Of a DNA stretch of 64,000 nucleotides, positions 33,255 through 46,262 are shown one piece after another. Under the pieces are notes generated by a model. It was not told the DNA's origin and ran no database searches. It saw only the letters and a list, made by a program, of their open reading frames with translations. Location: positions 28,719,475 to 28,783,474 of the forward strand of contig NC_063188.1 of the NCBI RefSeq assembly GCF_023159225.1, given 5' to 3'. Both the position numbers and the translations under genes were made by a program. Position 1 is the first letter of the stretch. The number at the start of each line of letters is the position of its first letter. The DNA is from Perognathus longimembris pacificus (lineage: Eukaryota; Chordata; Mammalia; Rodentia; Heteromyidae).

Positions 33255-34162
33255 TTGTATAATTTTAAATTATATAATGTACATTAAATAAATGTGGTTT
33301 TATGAAAGTATGAGAGCAATGCAGTTATATACACAAACATACATGTATAAATGGCCACATAATAGTAATATACAATATTTTGAAATAAATGTAGACCTTT
33401 CTGAGCATCAGTTCTGGATCTAGTCTAGTAGTAATCAGCTCTATATAATATTGGGCAAATTAATATGATCCTGATTTCTTGAAAATGAAAATTAATCAAT
33501 TTTTATCTGCTTAACAAATACTTTTAGAGAATGACCATATAGCATACATTATAGAAATTATGGACAAAGTTAAATATACGTATTTAGATATATATGCACA
33601 TACATACATACATACATACATACCATTCCTTGAAAAATAATAGTATAGCACTTGGCACTTATTTTATTTGAGAAATTGCTTATTTTTATCAAAGCATTTG
33701 CTACTAATTAAATATGTTTGCATGTCTTCATGAGCAGTTTTATATGAAGATATTGAAATGTTGTTGTTGCAGGAAATAGTTAATAATAAGGCCATTCTTA
33801 GTCAGGAACCTTAAATTGTTGATTTTCATCACTTAAATGTGTCCATCTACAAAGATGTTCACTGCAGATATTCTGCTGGTTATGCCACCCTCAAGTATTT
33901 AATTTAGGTATATAATTTTCATGTATATGGTTGAAGAATTTCAGTATGGTGAAAGGTCTGCTTCCTAATCACTCTTTAATGCTGTAGTATTTTTACAAGA
34001 TGATAAAAAATTTAACACAAATTCTAATAAAGAAGAAGTGATATTATTATTTTGTTTTAGATATATCTTTTTTATACTGGCTGTACAGTTGCATCATTCT
34101 GCCAGATAGTAAGATCTGAGAAGTTGTTTGTTCGATACAACAAACTAGTACATTATATACTT
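33255..34162. other. AT-rich sequence with a short (ACAT)n
   Basis: An (ACAT)n run lies at 33598-33623. Nothing else is recognised. Confidence 0.45.
33598..33623. repeat. (ACAT)n microsatellite
   Basis: Six and a half uninterrupted tetranucleotide units. Confidence 0.9.
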
Positions 34163-34233
34163 TAAATTATTTTTCTTCTTTATTGTCAAAGAGAGGGGTT
34201 ACAGTTTCATATGTAAGGTTGTGAGAACATTTC

Positions 34234-37132
34234 CTTTTTAAAATTTTTATTGTCAAACTGATGTACGGAGAGGATACATTTTCATACGTTAGGCATTGGA
34301 TACATTTCTTGTACTGTTTGTTACCTCCTCCCTCATTCTCCCCTCCTCCATCCCCCTTTCCCTCTCCCACCATGAGTTGTTCAGTTGGTTTACACCAAAC
34401 AGTTTTGCAAGTATTGCTTTTGTAGTCGTTTGTCTTTTTACCCTGTGTCTCTCGATTTTGCTATTCCATTTCAGTTTCTTAGTTCTAATACCAGTATGCA
34501 CGGTTTCCAATGTATTAAGATAAGATACAGAGATAGGGTAGGTACAACCACAGGAAGGGGATACAAGAGGATCATCAATAATAGATGCCACAGTTTCACA
34601 TGGCATGTTGAAAGGAATTACAACAGTGATATAACAGTTATTTCCATAACACGGAGTTCATTTCACTTAGCATCATCTTATATATTCATAAGAGTATAGC
34701 TATTGGGCTCTTGTGATCCTCTGCTTTGACTACTCTAAACCTGTGCTAATTATTCCCTGTAAGGGAGACCATAGAGTCCGTGTTTCTTTGGGTCTGGCTC
34801 ACGTCATTTAGTAAAATTTTTTCCAAGTCCTTCCTTTTCTTTAAGAATGGGGCAATGTCATTCTTTCTGATAGGGGCATAAAATTCCATTGTGCATATGT
34901 ACCATAGTTTCCTGATCCATTCGTCAACTGAGGGGCATCTGGGTTGGTTCCAGATTCTAGCTATGACAAATTGTGCTGTGATGAACAATGTTGTGCTGGT
35001 GGCTTTAGTGTGTTTTTGTTTGTGGTCTTTTGGGTAGATGTCTAAAAGTGGGACTGCTGGGGCAGAGGGTAGCTCTATGTTTAGCCTTCTGAGGAATCGC
35101 CATACAGCCTACCAGAGTGGCTGAACCAGTATACATTCCCACCAACAATGAACTAGGGTTCCCTTTTGGCCACATTCCCTCCAACATTTGTTATTGTTAG
35201 TTTTCTTGATAAAGGATATTCTTACTGGGGTGAGATGGAATCTTGATGTTGTTTTGATTTGCATTTCTTTTATGGCCAGTGATGTAGAGCACTATTTCAT
35301 ATATCTCTTGGCCATTCTCATTTCCTCATCAGAGAAGTCTCTTTGTAAGTCTTTAGCCCACTTGTTGAGGGGGCTATTGGTTCTTTGCAGGTTTTTTTGG
35401 AGGAATGTAAATTTTTTAGTTCTGCATAAATTTTAGATATGAAGCCTTTGTCTGTTGTATGGCCGGTAAAGATCTTTTCTCAATCTGTGGGCTTTGTGTT
35501 TATCTTGTGAGCTATGTCCTTTGCCCTGCAGAAGCTCTGCAGTTTGATGCAGTCCCATTTGTCCATCCTTTCTTTGATTTGTAGCATTTCTGGGTCTTTG
35601 TTAAGGAAGTTTCGTCCTGTGTCAAGGAGCCCAAGTGTTTCTCCTACTCCTTCCTTTAGTGTTTTCAGGGTACCTGTTTTAATTTCGTGGTCTTTGATCT
35701 ATTTGGAATTGATTTTGGTGCAGGGTGATATATAAGGATCTAGTTTTAGTTTCTTGCATGTGTTGAACCAGTTTTTCCAGCACCATTTGTTAAAGAGTCT
35801 ATCTTACTTCCAGACTATTTTTTTTTAGCTCCTTTATCAAAGATTAAGTAGGCATAGTTCTGTGGGTTCATTTCTGGGTCTTCAATTCTGTTTCATTGGT
35901 CTTCAGGCCTGTTCTGGTGCCAATAGCAAGCTGTTTTCATTAGTATAGCTTCATAATATATCTTGAAGTATGGTATTGTAATTCCTTCAGCACTGTTCTT
36001 TCTGCTTAGAATTGTTTTTGTTATTCTGGGTCTTTTATTGTTCCATATGAATTTCTGGATTGCTTCCTCTATTTCATGAAAAAATGGTGTTGGGATATTA
36101 ATGGCTATAGCATTGGATTTGTAGATAGCCTTTGGCAATATTGCCATTTTGATTATATTAATCCTCCCAATCCAGGAGCACGGGAGGTTTTTCCATTTCC
36201 TTAGTTCTGCCTTAACTTAGTTTTTCATGTTTTTAAAGTTCTCATTATTGAGGTCTTTCACTTCTTTAGTTAAGGTTATTTCTAGGTATTTTATGTTTTT
36301 TTAAGCTATTGCAAAAGGAGTTGCTTTCCTGATTTCAGCCTGGGCGTTTGGGTCATTAGCATATAGGGAGGTCATTGATTTTTGAGGGTTTATTTTATAT
36401 CCTGCAACTTTGCCAAAGTTTTGGATCAGCTCTAGTAGCTTGGGAGTAGGGTTCTTTAGGTGTAGGATCATGTCATCTGCGAAGAGAGAAAGTTTAATTT
36501 CATCTTTTCCTATTTGGATCCCCTTTATTTTTTCTTCGTGCCTAATTGCTCTGGCTAGGAATTTTAGTACTATGTGAAGAGAAGGGGGGAGAGCAGACAT
36601 CCCTGTCTTGCCCCTGATTTTAAAGGGAATGGCTTTAGCCTTTCACCATTTAGAATTATGATTGCTGTTGGTTTGTCATAAACTGCCTTTATTATACTCA
36701 GGAGTGTTCCCTGGAATCCCAGTTTTTCCAGGGCTTTTAGCATAAATGGTTGCTGGATTTTATCAAACGCCTTTTCTGCATCCACAAATATGACTATGTG
36801 GTTCTTTACCTTGCTCCGGTTGATATGGTGGACTACATTAATCGACGAGTATATTGAACCAATTTTTGCATCCCTTGGATTAATCCAGTTTGATCATGGT
36901 GTATGATTTTTTTGATGACCTGTTGAAGTCGCTTGGCCAGAATTTGTTGAGAATTTTTGCATCTATGTTCATAATGGAAATCGGTCTATAGTTCTCTTTC
37001 TGTGATGAGTCCCTGCCTGTTTTTTGGGATGAGGGTTATACTGGCTTCATAGAATGTGTCTGGTAGTGAACTTTCTCTTTCAATTTCATTGAAGAGTTTG
37101 AGAAATATTGGTGTGAGTTCTGTTTTGAAGGC
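34234..37132 (-). mobile_element. 5'-truncated L1 (L1-G), 2.9 kb
   Basis: Minus strand: starts within the RT domain of ORF2 ([13 protein letters not shown] near 37110) and runs to a complete 3'UTR with an A-rich end at 34234. It is flanked by tgtgagaacatttc (34220-34233) and tgtgagaccatttc (37133-37146), a 14-bp target-site duplication with one mismatch, inside the older L1. Confidence 0.95.
34746..37132 (-). pseudogene. L1-G ORF2 remnant (RT to C-terminus)
   Basis: Partial ORF2 without endonuclease. Visible: the RT block with [10 protein letters not shown] (near 36780), the [10 protein letters not shown] block, FADDM (near 36480), the GYKIN block and a C-terminal PRCPSVDEWIRK segment ending at the stop at 34748-34746. 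A 9-nt in-frame loss removes three residues before TPKLLELIQ. The zinc-knuckle region (about 35090-35190) is frameshifted. Several stops; non-functional. Confidence 0.88.
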
Positions 37133-37475
37133 TGTGAGACCATTTCTTATCCAACTTGTTACCTCCTCCCTCATTTTCCTGTCCCCCCTCCCCTATTCCC
37201 GCTCCTTCTCTTGAATTGTACAGCTGATTTACACCAAATGGTTTTGTATGTGTTGCTATTGCAATGGTTTGTCTTTTTTATCCTTTGTCTCTCGATTTTG
37301 ATATTCCCTTTCCTTTCTCTAGTTCTAATACACGTTTATACAGTATCCAGGGTACTAAGATCAGTCACAGTGACAAATTGTGCTGTGATGAACACAGTTG
37401 TTCTGGTGGCTTTAGTGTGGTCTTGCTTATAATCTTTTCTGTATATGCCCAAAAGTAGGGCTACATTTTAAAGTG

Positions 37476-38321
37476 TAGGTCTGATTATCTTATCTTATCT
37501 TTCCATTAATCCGTCAGTTCATCTATCATTTATATTGATAACATATTGGGAAGTAACTTTAACCTAGCATGTGGTTAAGTGAATTACAAAGAATAAATGA
37601 TTTTTACTGTTTGGATTTGACAAAGGTACTGACTTTCACCATGGCTGGCATTTTGAGTGAAAAGGGGAATACCAGAAAGACATGCAATTTAGAGAGGTAG
37701 GCAAAGAAAACCACATGTACAGGTGTGGTTGTTGAACATGTTATAGTATAACTTTCGTGCTTGATCTTTTCATTTCTTAGACCAGTTTTACTTTTAAATA
37801 CATTATGCAATTTACTGAACCATCTTTTAGAGCTGTTATTTCTGTCCAGTACAAAATGGTCTTTTACCAAATTTCCTTCCCAGAGTTCCTCTGTGTATTT
37901 TTGTTCTGAAATCTACTAGAAACAAATTACTTTTGATAGTCATCAGTGTTTTTTAGATTCTATAGTGACTGATACATATTATTTTTCTTACCTATAAAAT
38001 AGATTGATTTTTTTCATTCTTCCTTCTCTGGGTATTATATATTACAGGATTTATCCAAGACTTTTCACTTATCCAAGACTTTCACTTTTCAAGGAAAGAG
38101 GACAAATGTACAATTAAATGAGAGTTAGGAAATTACCAGTTTAATGTATAATTATTTTCATTGCCAGTTTTCTTATTTTTAAGAAACACAAAGAGCTTTG
38201 ATTTACTTTAATTATTTTTCCAACAAATCTATATTTCTTTTAACATTTCAATTAAGCACATTCATTTTTGTTTTCCTCTCCTTCAGAGGCTTCATTTTTT
38301 TAATCAATTAACATTTTTCCC
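37476..38321. other. AT-rich sequence, nothing recognised
   Basis: A (CTTAT)n-like short run at about 37485-37501 and no other feature. Confidence 0.45.
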
Positions 38322-39432
38322 AAATTTTTTCTTTATTGTCAAAGTGTGATACAGAGTGGTTACAGATTCATATGAAAGGCAGTGAGTACATTTCTTGTTC
38401 TACTAGTTACCTCCTCCCTCATTTCCCCCCTCCTCCTCCCTACTCCCTCTAAGAGTTGTGCAGTTTGTTTACACCAAATGGTTTTGTAAGTGTTGCTTTT
38501 TGAATGGTTTGTCCTTTTGTTCTTTGTCTCTCGATTTTGGTATTCCTTCTCCCTTCCCCAGTTCTGTTATCCATATAAACAGTATCCAGGGTACTCATAT
38601 GTAATACAGTGGTAGCAAGGGTACAGCCACAGGAAGGGAGTACAAGAAAAACAAAACTACACAAACCACTCAATCAAAAAAAAAAAACAAAAGAAAAAGA
38701 AAAAAAAAGTAGTACAAGTTCACATGGCATGTTGAGAATAATTACAACAGTGGTATAAATCTTGTTTCCATAACGTGGAGTTTGTTTTACTTGGCATCTT
38801 CTTATGTGGTCATATGGGTGTAGCTATTGGGGTATTTTGGTCTTCTACCATGACTAGCCTATTCATGTACTAGCTATGTCCTTATGAGGGACACCATAGG
38901 GTTTATGTTTCTTTGGGTCTGGGTCAATTCCCTTAGTATTTTTTCCAAGTCCTTCCATTTCCTTACAAATGAGGCAGTGTCATTGCTTCTGATTGAGGTA
39001 TAGGATTCCATTGTGTATATGTACCACTTTTTCCTGATCCACTCGTCTACTGAGGGGCATCTAGGTTGGTTCCATGTTTTAGCGATGACAAGTTGTGCTG
39101 TGATGAATATAGTTGTGCTGGTGGCTTTAGTGTGGTCTTGCTTGTAGTCTTTTGGGTAGGTGCCCAAAAGTGGGGATGCTGGGTCATAGGGGAGCTCTTA
39201 GGAACCTCCACACTACTTTCCAGAGGGGTTGAACAAGTTTACATTCCCACCAACAATTTAGTAGAGTTCCCTTTGGGCCACATCCTCTCCAGCATTTGTT
39301 ATTATTAGATTTCCTGATAATAGACATTCTTACTGGGGTGAGGTTGAATCTCAATATTGTTTTGATTTGCATTTCTTTTAGGGCCAGTGATGTAGAGCAT
39401 TTTTTTCATGTGACTCTTGGCCATTCTCATTT
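38322..39432 (-). mobile_element. 5'-truncated L1: ORF2 C-terminus and 3'UTR
   Basis: Minus-strand L1, slightly older than the full-length copies. The ORF2 end (39432 to about 38874) keeps most of the zinc knuckle, but the His is replaced by Asn (CWRGCGPKGTLLNCWWEC at about 39300-39240). The 3'UTR contains an unusual A-rich insertion (about 38668-38709) and the G-rich block (C runs near 38424-38450), ending at the tail near 38325. Confidence 0.9.
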
Positions 39433-40493
39433 TGTTTTCAAACTAAATTGAGATTTTTCTTTATTTTTGTTTATGAAAGAATTCATAGTTATATTACTAA
39501 ATGCTATGCTCCCACCCTTTCCTTCCAGCTCTTGTTCTTTTCTAAATCAGTGAAAAAGACTTCCCTATTCTGTGTAATCATGATCATTTGCTTTCTTTGC
39601 TTCTCTTCTATGTTGGCCAAGATACAGCCTTCCTCTTTTCTATTCTATAGTTCTCTTCTAGTGGCAGGAATACTCTCTACTAGAATCAATTCAAACTATG
39701 TAACCTCAATTTTGGCTGAGGATAAAAGTTTTCATCTTGAAACTTCAAGTTGATTCTGAATAGGTATACATACCACCCTAGCTAATGTATTATTCCTAAT
39801 AAATTCCATCATGTATTGTCTTCATTTTTAAGATTTTGGCTTTTAACGACTGCAGCTTTCCACAAATTCAATTGGTGGTTTTAGTTTTCTTTATATAATT
39901 TCATTAACTTTCAGTAAGTTAAGTTATGGGCAGCTTGCTTGAAGATATAAAGAAAACTTATTTGGTATAAATACACACATACAAGGAAGGAAGCAGCCAT
40001 GGATAACAGGCTATTCTGTGTTTTAATAGTTACACTGACAAGAATACTTACCTTAATTCTGAAGTTAATATGATTAGACAAGTGAGAACAGAAATTTTCA
40101 TAACCTCTCTCCCTTTTCTGTAATTTCCCTATAGATCTTTTCACTAATGCTATTGCCTTAATTCTCTATGGGTTTACTAAAAATACTTTAGGTATTAAGG
40201 TGATAATGCTCAATAGTAAGTATTTGTTTGAACAAGTGATTCCCAGATAATATATTTGCTTTAAGAAGCATGTCTACTTCTGAAAGCTTACCTGGTGTCC
40301 GACTCAAAGTTGACATGGCCAAGTAATATTTATGGACAAAAAGCCTTTCAGTTGACAAGAATGTATAAAATTTTAATAGAAGAATAAATATTATGCATTT
40401 TTTGTTTGAAGGAAAGAAAAGGAATATGTACATTAACTTCTATAAACAAAAAATGATAGTAGAAATGAAGGAAGGAGGAACATAAACTTTTTC
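39433..40493. other. Unassigned sequence
   Basis: No repeat recognised. A plus-strand frame at 39448-39753 (101 codons) starts inside the L1 edge and has no domain. Confidence 0.45.
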
Positions 40494-41276
40494 AAAAATA
40501 AAGAAGTAGATGTTCATTGCAGCGCAATTTGTCATTGGTAAATATGGAACCAATCCAGATGCCCCTCAGTAGATGAATGGATAAGAAAAATGTGATACAT
40601 ATACACAATGGAATTCTTTGCCTCTATCAGAAAGAACGACACTGCCCCATTCATAAAGAAATGGAAGTACTTGAAAAAAAATCATACTAAGTGAAGTGAG
40701 ACAGACCCAAAGAAACCTGGACTCTATGGTTTCCCAGGTAGGGAATAATTAGTACATGTCTAGGATAGTCATAGCAGAAAAACACAATAGCCCAATAGCT
40801 ATGCCCGTATTAACACACAAGATGATGCTAAGCAAAATGAACCCCAATTTATGGAAGCAAGTGAAATATCATTGTTGTAACTATTTTCAACATGCCATGT
40901 GAAACAATACCCTTTTTTCTCTCGTATTCCCTTCCCGTGGTTTTACCCCTGCTGTCACTGTATCTGATCTTAGTACCTTGGATACTGTATATACGTGTAT
41001 TGGAACTAGGGAAGGGAAAGGTAATACCAAAATTGAGAGACAAAGGATAAAAAGTCAAACCATTCCAAAAGCAATACTTACAAAAACCCTTTGGTGTAAA
41101 CACTATACAACTCATGGGGCGGGGGGAGAGGGAAAGGCAGAGGGGGGAGGTGGGGGAAAATGAGGGAGAAGGTAACAAGTTGGATAAGGAATGTGCTCAC
41201 AGCCTTATATATAAAACTGTAACTCCTCTGTATTTCACTTTGACAATAAAGAAGAAGAAAAAGGAAAAATAAAGAA
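40494..41276 (+). mobile_element. 5'-truncated L1 with duplication
   Basis: Plus strand: begins in the last part of ORF2 (gatgttcattgcagcgcaatttgtc at 40510) and runs through a 3'UTR with G-rich tract (41116-41160) to an AATAAA at about 41244 and an A/G-rich tail. The 12-bp repeat aaaaataaagaa at 40494-40505 and 41265-41276 is the likely target-site duplication. Confidence 0.9.
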
Positions 41277-41889
41277 ATGTAAGAGTAGCTGGTAACCAGG
41301 AGTTTAGGTAATTCCCCACGTTACAGCTAAATTTGAACTATTTCTTAAGTTCTCTACGTTTATTCAAAGCTTGGTCTTCTTACCATATTATTGGGAGAAA
41401 TGCTAGGAGGTAAGGCTGGTAGGAAGCTACGTTACTGAGGGTGTTCTCTGAAAGAGGATACTGAGGCTCTTAACCCTTTCCACATCTCTCTTTCTTTCTG
41501 GTCACCTTCCCTCCCCCCTTCCACATTGTCCCACCAAGATACACTTATTCTAAATCAACAAAGGTAAGCACCATGAACTGATACACAAAACTGTGGGCAA
41601 AAATGAGCCTTTCTTCCATGTAAGTTATTTATTTCAGGTGATTTGCCTTAATAATGAAAAGTGGACTAATATACTGTAGTTAGCAACAATTATCTTGTAG
41701 TATTAATCAAGAGGCAGATGATTGAAGAATACAGTGTTGAATCACTGATTCTTTTCAGTGAAGTAAGTTAACTAATCCCCACAATTTGAGTCATCATAGA
41801 AATTATTTTTTATTTGTGCTTAAATTATCATCAGTCTTTCCCTTTTGTCCTCCCATATAATCTTCCCTATATTTTCATTTCTTTAAAAA
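41277..41889. other. Unassigned sequence
   Basis: A pyrimidine-rich patch lies at 41480-41525. No gene or repeat is recognised. Confidence 0.45.
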
Positions 41890-42250
41890 TTCATATTCCA
41901 TGTATGAGATAAAATGTGGTTTGTTTTTTTGAGACTGAGTTATTTCACTTAATATCTTGATCTTCAATTCCACCCATTTCCTGCAACTGATGTAATTTTA
42001 TTTTTTATGCTTGAATAATGCTCCATTGTATTTATATGCACACATTTTTTGCTATCCAATCACGGCTTCTTGGGCACCAAGATTAGTTCCATAATACTCC
42101 ATTGTGAGTACATACCACATTTTCCTTTATCTGTCTTTTAGTTGATGTGCACCTGCACTGATTCAATAACTTGGCTATTGTCACTAATGGTGCAGCAAAT
42201 GTGAGTGTACAAGGAACTATATTGTAGGTTGACTTGTGTTGCTACTACTT
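41890..42250 (-). mobile_element. Ancient L1 ORF2 3' fragment
   Basis: Antisense blocks of an old L1: gagttatttcacttaatatc, ttcaattccacccatttcc, tgaataatgctccattg, and a second, overlapping copy of the same region (ataatactccattgtgagtac, catttgctatcc-like). It seems to contain two partial copies of the same segment. Confidence 0.65.
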
Positions 42251-42327
42251 TTAATGATACTATGTTTTATTAGTAAAAGGGGTCAGTGAATCTTCTAAGT
42301 CTTCCAAAGAGCAAAATTTTTTTAAAA

Positions 42328-42785
42328 AAGAGCCCAATAGCTATGCCCTTATGAACGCATAAGATGATGCTAAGTATAATGAACTCCTTGTTAGGGAAAT
42401 GAGTGTTATATCACTGTTGTAATTATTTTCAACATGCCACGTGAAACAGTAGCTTAGTTTGTTGATGATCTTCTTGTATTCCCTTCCTGTGGTTGTACCC
42501 GTGCTATCACTGTATCTCATCTGAGTACCCAGGGTACTGTATATACTGGTTTTAGAACTAGGGAAGGGAAAGGGAATATCAAAATCGAAAGACAAAGGAT
42601 AAAAAGACAAACCACTCCAAAATCAATACTTGCAAAACCATTTGTTGTAAACCAACTGAACAACTCATGGGGGGAGAGGAAAAGGGGGACCGTGGAATGA
42701 GGGAGGAGGTAACAAATAGTACAAGAAATGTACCCATGGCCTAATGTATGAAACTGTACAAAAATAAAATAAATAAAAATTTTAA
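42328..42785 (+). mobile_element. 5'-truncated L1 (3'UTR only)
   Basis: Plus strand: agcccaatagctatgccc through the whole young-type 3'UTR, G-rich tract 42669-42690, gagggaggaggtaacaaat, and an A-rich end with aataaaataaataaaa. It resembles the 3'UTR of L1-F but lacks about 10 nt before the polyadenylation signal. Confidence 0.9.
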
Positions 42786-43682
42786 AATATTTAAGATTTA
42801 AGACTTCTAGGGTAATCAGCATATATGTGACAATCTCTGTTGTCACATTGCTTTTATAATCTGTCCATGTTTTTAACCTTTTAAAAGAAAAATAATAACT
42901 TTGAGGTTTCAAATATTTAAAAAGAGAATGGCTCCAGAGCTAATGAAAAAACAGAAAGAAATAATTTCAAGTATCTTAAAATCAGTATTATGAACATTTG
43001 GCAATATTTTAAAGAACTATTAAAACAAATCTCCTACAGTGTAGAACTCCAGAAATATGAGGACAGGATTTGAAGCTTAGGAAAGACTAACATATTCTTA
43101 TTAAACTCTGTAAGTAGGATTTCTTTTTGGTTTGCAAATCAGCTTAATTGCTATAGAAAAGAAGTAAATAACCCTCCCATGTGCATATCAAAGTCACTCA
43201 AGGACAATATATGTGTAAATCCTGTGCTCTCTAAGGAACTGGAAATTATTCTAGCAAATTTGCTATGAATCAACAAGCAATGTGACCATTATTTTTCCTG
43301 CAGAAGATCTACTTTAAGGAAATATGGAAAACTACATTCATCAAGACAGTCTTATATTGAGTAAATGTAATCTGTTACAACTTTCCCATAAATGAATTTC
43401 TATTTATTCATAGAAGCTAGTAAAATTAGGAAGGGTGTCTAAGGTACTTTTTGTTGTGAGCAAAGTATTTTGCATAGTACAATTAGTTTAATTATTTAGC
43501 AATCTGCACATATGGAGTGTATTTAGGACTAAAAGAAACCCTAAAATAAGATTGGATTTATCAAAAGGGAACACAAGATGATTAGCTGATTTTTAATTTC
43601 ATAACAAGTAACAAATAAAATTTTAGTATATGTACAAAATTTGACCAGGCATACATTACTATTATTTTCATTGTCATTTTAA
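42786..43682. other. AT-rich sequence, nothing recognised
   Basis: No feature supported. Confidence 0.45.
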
Positions 43683-43760
43683 AGCAATACTGGGGTTTGA
43701 ACTCAAGGCCTCACACTTGGTATACAGGCACTATTACTGAGCTACACCATCAGCATTTAA
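43683..43760 (-). mobile_element. Monomeric ID-like SINE
   Basis: Antisense of an ID element: actggggtttgaactcaagg (B-box region), cacacttggtatacaggc and ctgagctacacc (A-box). No Geo half. Confidence 0.75.
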
Positions 43761-44350
43761 TTTTTTTCTTAATCTGGCATTCAAATGATGCGTGGCATCT
43801 TGTATTTTATCTGGTAAGTTCTGGTAGATTCCTGTAATAAAATTATTTATTAGCTTCTGCTTTCTTCAAGCGATGAACCTAGATATTTAATTTGTGAACT
43901 CTTACAATTATTTCTGTGTGATTTCCTTTTCCTAGATGAGGCTGAGATTTTTTTGCCCTTTAAATAACAATTCTGGGACTACAGTCTGAATATGTTAGAA
44001 TATTCACTACTATGAATATGCTAGAATATGCGCCGAATAGGGTTACATTTTCTCTAAGAAATTCTAACTAATTTATTAACTAAAAAATCCAGCTAATTTC
44101 TAGTTACTTTCACATTGGTTTATAGTTGATTCCAGGGATTCCAAAATCTGATTATTTTTCCTAGGAGAACATTCGATTCAGTTTTCTAAATATGTATATA
44201 TTTCTATGTGTGCATATATACATACATTTAAACACATACACATGTTAATATACACATAAATACATATATAATTAATAAATACACATGAATATATTAATAT
44301 GGACACATAAATACAGCTAAAGAGGTATTTATATTTGTGTATGCCCATAT
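43761..44350. other. AT-rich sequence
   Basis: Contains a low-complexity ATACACA-type stretch at about 44190-44300. No repeat family is recognised. Confidence 0.45.
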
Positions 44351-44616
44351 TAAAAATTAGCCCAGGCTCCAGTGGTTCATGCCTACAATCCTAGCTACTC
44401 AGGAAGCTGATAGTAAAGATCATAGTTCAAAGGCAGCCTGGGTAGGAAAATCCATGAGACTCTTATCTCTAATTAACCATAAAAAAACAGAAGTGGAACT
44501 TTAGCTCAAGTGGTAGAGCATTAGCCTTAAGCAAAAGAAAACTCAGGAACAGCAACCAGGCCTTGAGTTCAAGCCCCAGGACCAGCAAAAAAGAAAGAAC
44601 CAAGAATAAAAATTAG
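44351..44616 (+). mobile_element. B1-like/Geo SINE with duplication
   Basis: Complete dimer: a cccaggctccagtggttcatgcc start, cctagctactcaggaagc, the aattaaccat linker, the Geo half to caagccccaggaccagc, A-rich tail. The perfect 10-bp repeat taaaaattag at 44351-44360 and 44607-44616 is the target-site duplication. This shows that the B1-like/Geo dimer moved as one unit. Confidence 0.93.
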
Positions 44617-44838
44617 ACTTCAAACCCATGACCTTAAAGTAATAGGAACACAATAGCAAAGTTAAACTTAAAGACAGTAGAAGAAAGGAAATAACAAATA
44701 ATATAATTGAAATTAATCAACTAAAGGTTGTTTGTAAACTCTAAATCTGTGAAAAATAATTCAAAAAGTTACAAAACATAATATTGTAGAAATATAAGGA
44801 TTGTGTTCTGCATTTTCTTTCTGTTGCCCTCTTTTTGC

Positions 44839-44903
44839 TCGTGTGTGTGTGTGTGTGTGTGTGTGTGGTGTTTATGTGTGTGTATGTGTGTGTGTATGTA
44901 TAT
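44839..44903. repeat. (TG)n microsatellite
   Basis: TG run with gtgttta and tatgta interruptions, attached to the tail side of the following minus-strand SINE. Confidence 0.92.
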
Positions 44904-45123
44904 GTGGGGGGGTCACAGGGCTTGAACATAGTGTATGGGCACTGTTGCTGAGCTTTTTGTGTTCAAGGCTTGCACTCTAACACTTGGGCAACAAGTCCAC
45001 TTCTGGCTTTTTGGTGACTAATTTGAGATAAGAATCTTACAGACTTTCCTCCTAGGTTGCAATCCTCAGATCTCAGCCTCTTGAATCATTAAGATTACAG
45101 ACATGAGACACTAGTGCCCAGCT
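44904..45123 (-). mobile_element. B1-like/Geo dimeric SINE
   Basis: Minus strand: B1-like half from the gctgggcactagtgtctcatg start near 45122, aattagtcaccaaaaagcc linker, and the Geo half to the gttcaagccctgtgacc end near 44910. Confidence 0.9.
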
Positions 45124-45316
45124 TATTTTTGCCCCTTTGTCATGGAATGATGTAGCCAATATGTCTTACTATATACCATCCCCTTATTCTGGGACTTCCC
45201 AGACTGCTGAACTAGCAGTCAATGAGTTTCTGTTCAGTGGTACTATGTTGTACAAACAACAACAAAAAACCCAATAGAGATGATCATCTCAACAGATGTA
45301 TTAAAATTATTTCACG

Positions 45317-45415
45317 TAAATGAGGGAGGAGGTAACAAATTGTATAAGAAATGTACCCACTGCTTTACGTATGATACTTTAACCCCTCTGTACATCACTT
45401 TGACAATAAATAAAT
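45317..45415 (+). mobile_element. Short 5'-truncated L1 3' end
   Basis: The last about 100 nt of an L1 3'UTR: atgagggaggaggtaacaaat, then aacccctctgtacatcac, tttgacaataaataaataa. A possible short duplication (aattattca-like) flanks it. Confidence 0.85.
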
Positions 45416-45589
45416 AATTATTCAGAAAAAAACTCAACCCTAGTTTATGTTAAAAATTGCTTGGCAAATTATGAAAGGAATTATTTTTGCAAACTCAAAA
45501 AGCGCATTTATGAAGAACTAATAATGAAAACTTGAATACTTTCTCTCTAAAGATAAAACTAAAACCAGGTCATACAGTATCTTATTTTT

Positions 45590-45792
45590 GCTATTACCAT
45601 GGCTTGTAGTAAAGGTCTCTTGTGCTTAGCTGATGTTCTACCACTTAGGCCATGGTTTCAGCCCAGCTATTTGCTGAATAATTCGGAATAGATCTCTCTG
45701 ACTTCTGCCAGGGATGGCTTCAGTACTTGATAATCTGGTTCTCATCTTTCTGAGTGGCTAGGATTATAGACAAGAGCCAGTGGTGTCCAGCT
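45590..45792 (-). mobile_element. Old B1-like/Geo dimeric SINE
   Basis: Minus strand: the ggctcttgtctataatcctagccac left half (45792-45700) and a diverged Geo half to about 45595. Degraded. Confidence 0.65.
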
Positions 45793-46094
45793 TAGGATGT
45801 ACACTTTTGTCTATAATAATAAACATTGGTCATGAATCAGAAGATTTACTTTTGTTAAGATGGTAGTACTCTTTCTAATGTTGCACAAATCACTGTAATT
45901 TACCACGGAAACTCAAAGAACATTTTATACTAATTCAATCTGTTTCTAAAATGTTTATAAGAGTGAAAGGATACAGAATTGTCCAAACAATATCAAATGG
46001 AAGAACAGAGTTGAAGAGCCACTTAATTTCAAAGCCTATTGGAAAGCACCACCAGAGTAAAGAGGTCAATTGCATTCCATCACATTTAGAATGA
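45793..46094. other. AT-rich sequence, nothing recognised
   Basis: No feature supported. Part may belong to the ancient L1 that follows. Confidence 0.4.
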
Positions 46095-46262
46095 ATTGTG
46101 TTTTGAAAAACACTATCAATAAAGTGAAGCATCACCCCAAATGGGAAAAAGTATTGGCAACTCATATATCTTGCAAAGAATTTCTATCCAGAACAAATAG
46201 CTCCCAACAATACACAAATAGCCAATAACACAAGCTAATATGTGCAACATTATTAGTTATGA

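Larger units (their letters stand above)
34163..37475 (-). mobile_element. Older L1 split by a younger L1
   Basis: Two outer pieces belong to one older minus-strand L1: 34163-34233 (final 3'UTR bases, tttattgtcaaagagagg) and 37133-37475 (rest of the 3'UTR and a short ORF2 end). Between them sits a younger L1 (34234-37132). In the right piece the 3'UTR jumps at about 37361 from tactaagatcag directly to the tgacaaattgtgctgtgatgaac ORF2 block, an internal deletion. Confidence 0.88.
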
